Source of the DNA: CAYVXE01 sp964455375
Lineage (GTDB): Bacteria > Zhuqueibacterota > Zhuqueibacteria > Oceanimicrobiales > Oceanimicrobiaceae
Direction of reading: 5' to 3'
NCBI GenBank assembly: GCA_964455375.1
Contig: CAYVXE010000032.1
Coordinates: 1 to 41,537 of the forward strand
Length of the DNA stretch: 41,537 nucleotides
Of this stretch, positions 41,474-41,537 are shown in pieces. Under the pieces are notes generated by a model. The model searched no databases. It was not told the origin of the DNA and worked only from the letters and a program-made list of their open reading frames with translations. The stretch's first letter is position 1; every line of letters starts with the position of its first letter. Position numbers and translations under genes: made by a program.

Positions 41474-41537
41474 ATGTTTAATTTGCCAAAAAGTGACCAA
41501 TTAACCCAAAAACCTGGTGATTTATGCGTCCAAAGAA
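41474..41537 (+). CDS. Possible 5' end of a gene running off the window
   Basis: An ATG at 41474 opens a frame still open at the right edge (21 codons, starting MFNLPKSDQLTQKPGD). An alternative ATG at 41524 has GGTGA 4 bases upstream (MRPK...). Both are too short to identify. The AT-rich upstream sequence is compatible with a promoter. Confidence 0.25.
   Translation, partial: MFNLPKSDQLTQKPGDLCVQR

Noticed and set aside
1..41537. CRISPR arrays, tRNA or rRNA genes, phage or conjugation genes
   Set aside because: I saw no regularly spaced direct repeats, cloverleaf sequences, rRNA segments, or integrase, capsid or transfer proteins; the only mobile signals are short non-coding elements.

Overview
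The window most likely comes from a Gram-negative, probably flagellated bacterium of the FCB/Calditrichota-KSB1-Ignavibacteria sort. Evidence seen: a secreted metalloprotease ends in a type IX-style sorting tail (NYPNPFNPSTTIRY... ending in KMLLTK). Several exported proteins carry Sec signals, and there is an outer-membrane beta-barrel. A sensor kinase carries 14 Reg_prop repeats. A sigma28-type (flagellar) promoter motif lies near 9.65 kb. Intergenic regions hold several small palindromic repeat families. TTG starts with strong Shine-Dalgarno (SD) sites recur. The taxon is inference; no rRNA or tRNA gene was found.

Layout. 0-4.9 kb: the tail of an unknown gene, a small inverted-repeat element, a minus-strand membrane protein, a GH114/TM1410-like lipoprotein, rlmH and a long-form ispH. 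5.0-9.2 kb: a FAD/Fe-S oxidoreductase fusion (GlcD-GlpC/YdiJ type) and an M6-like secreted protease. 9.6-14.9 kb: a small gene behind the sigma28-like promoter, a 14-repeat propeller histidine kinase overlapping a LuxR-type regulator by 4 bp, and a lone receiver protein.

15.0-25.1 kb is the most unusual part. Eight same-strand genes, seven with signal peptides, encode mostly unfamiliar exported proteins: two sharing a C-terminal Cys domain, two with FN3-like repeats, one with a tandem CTCGC Cys motif, one with a duplicated 80-90 residue domain, and an outer-membrane barrel. Among them is a ketosynthase-like protein that keeps its Cys but lacks both usual catalytic His residues. The barrel gene is preceded by a structured leader with a 24-codon ORF whose stop overlaps the barrel start. 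I infer a surface or envelope export/assembly locus, possibly controlled by the two-component genes just upstream. Function is not established.

25.2-35.8 kb: a lipoprotein, an M4 protease with propeller and sorting tail, an SRPBCC protein, a DMT transporter, a fatty-acid-hydroxylase-type membrane protein, endonuclease III, and a small operon with TPM-domain, nucleotidyltransferase and LemA proteins. 36.2-40.6 kb: NADP-type glutamate dehydrogenase and a large protein joining two receiver-like domains to a PEP-synthase-type ATP-grasp domain. The last 0.9 kb is AT-rich and has no convincing gene.
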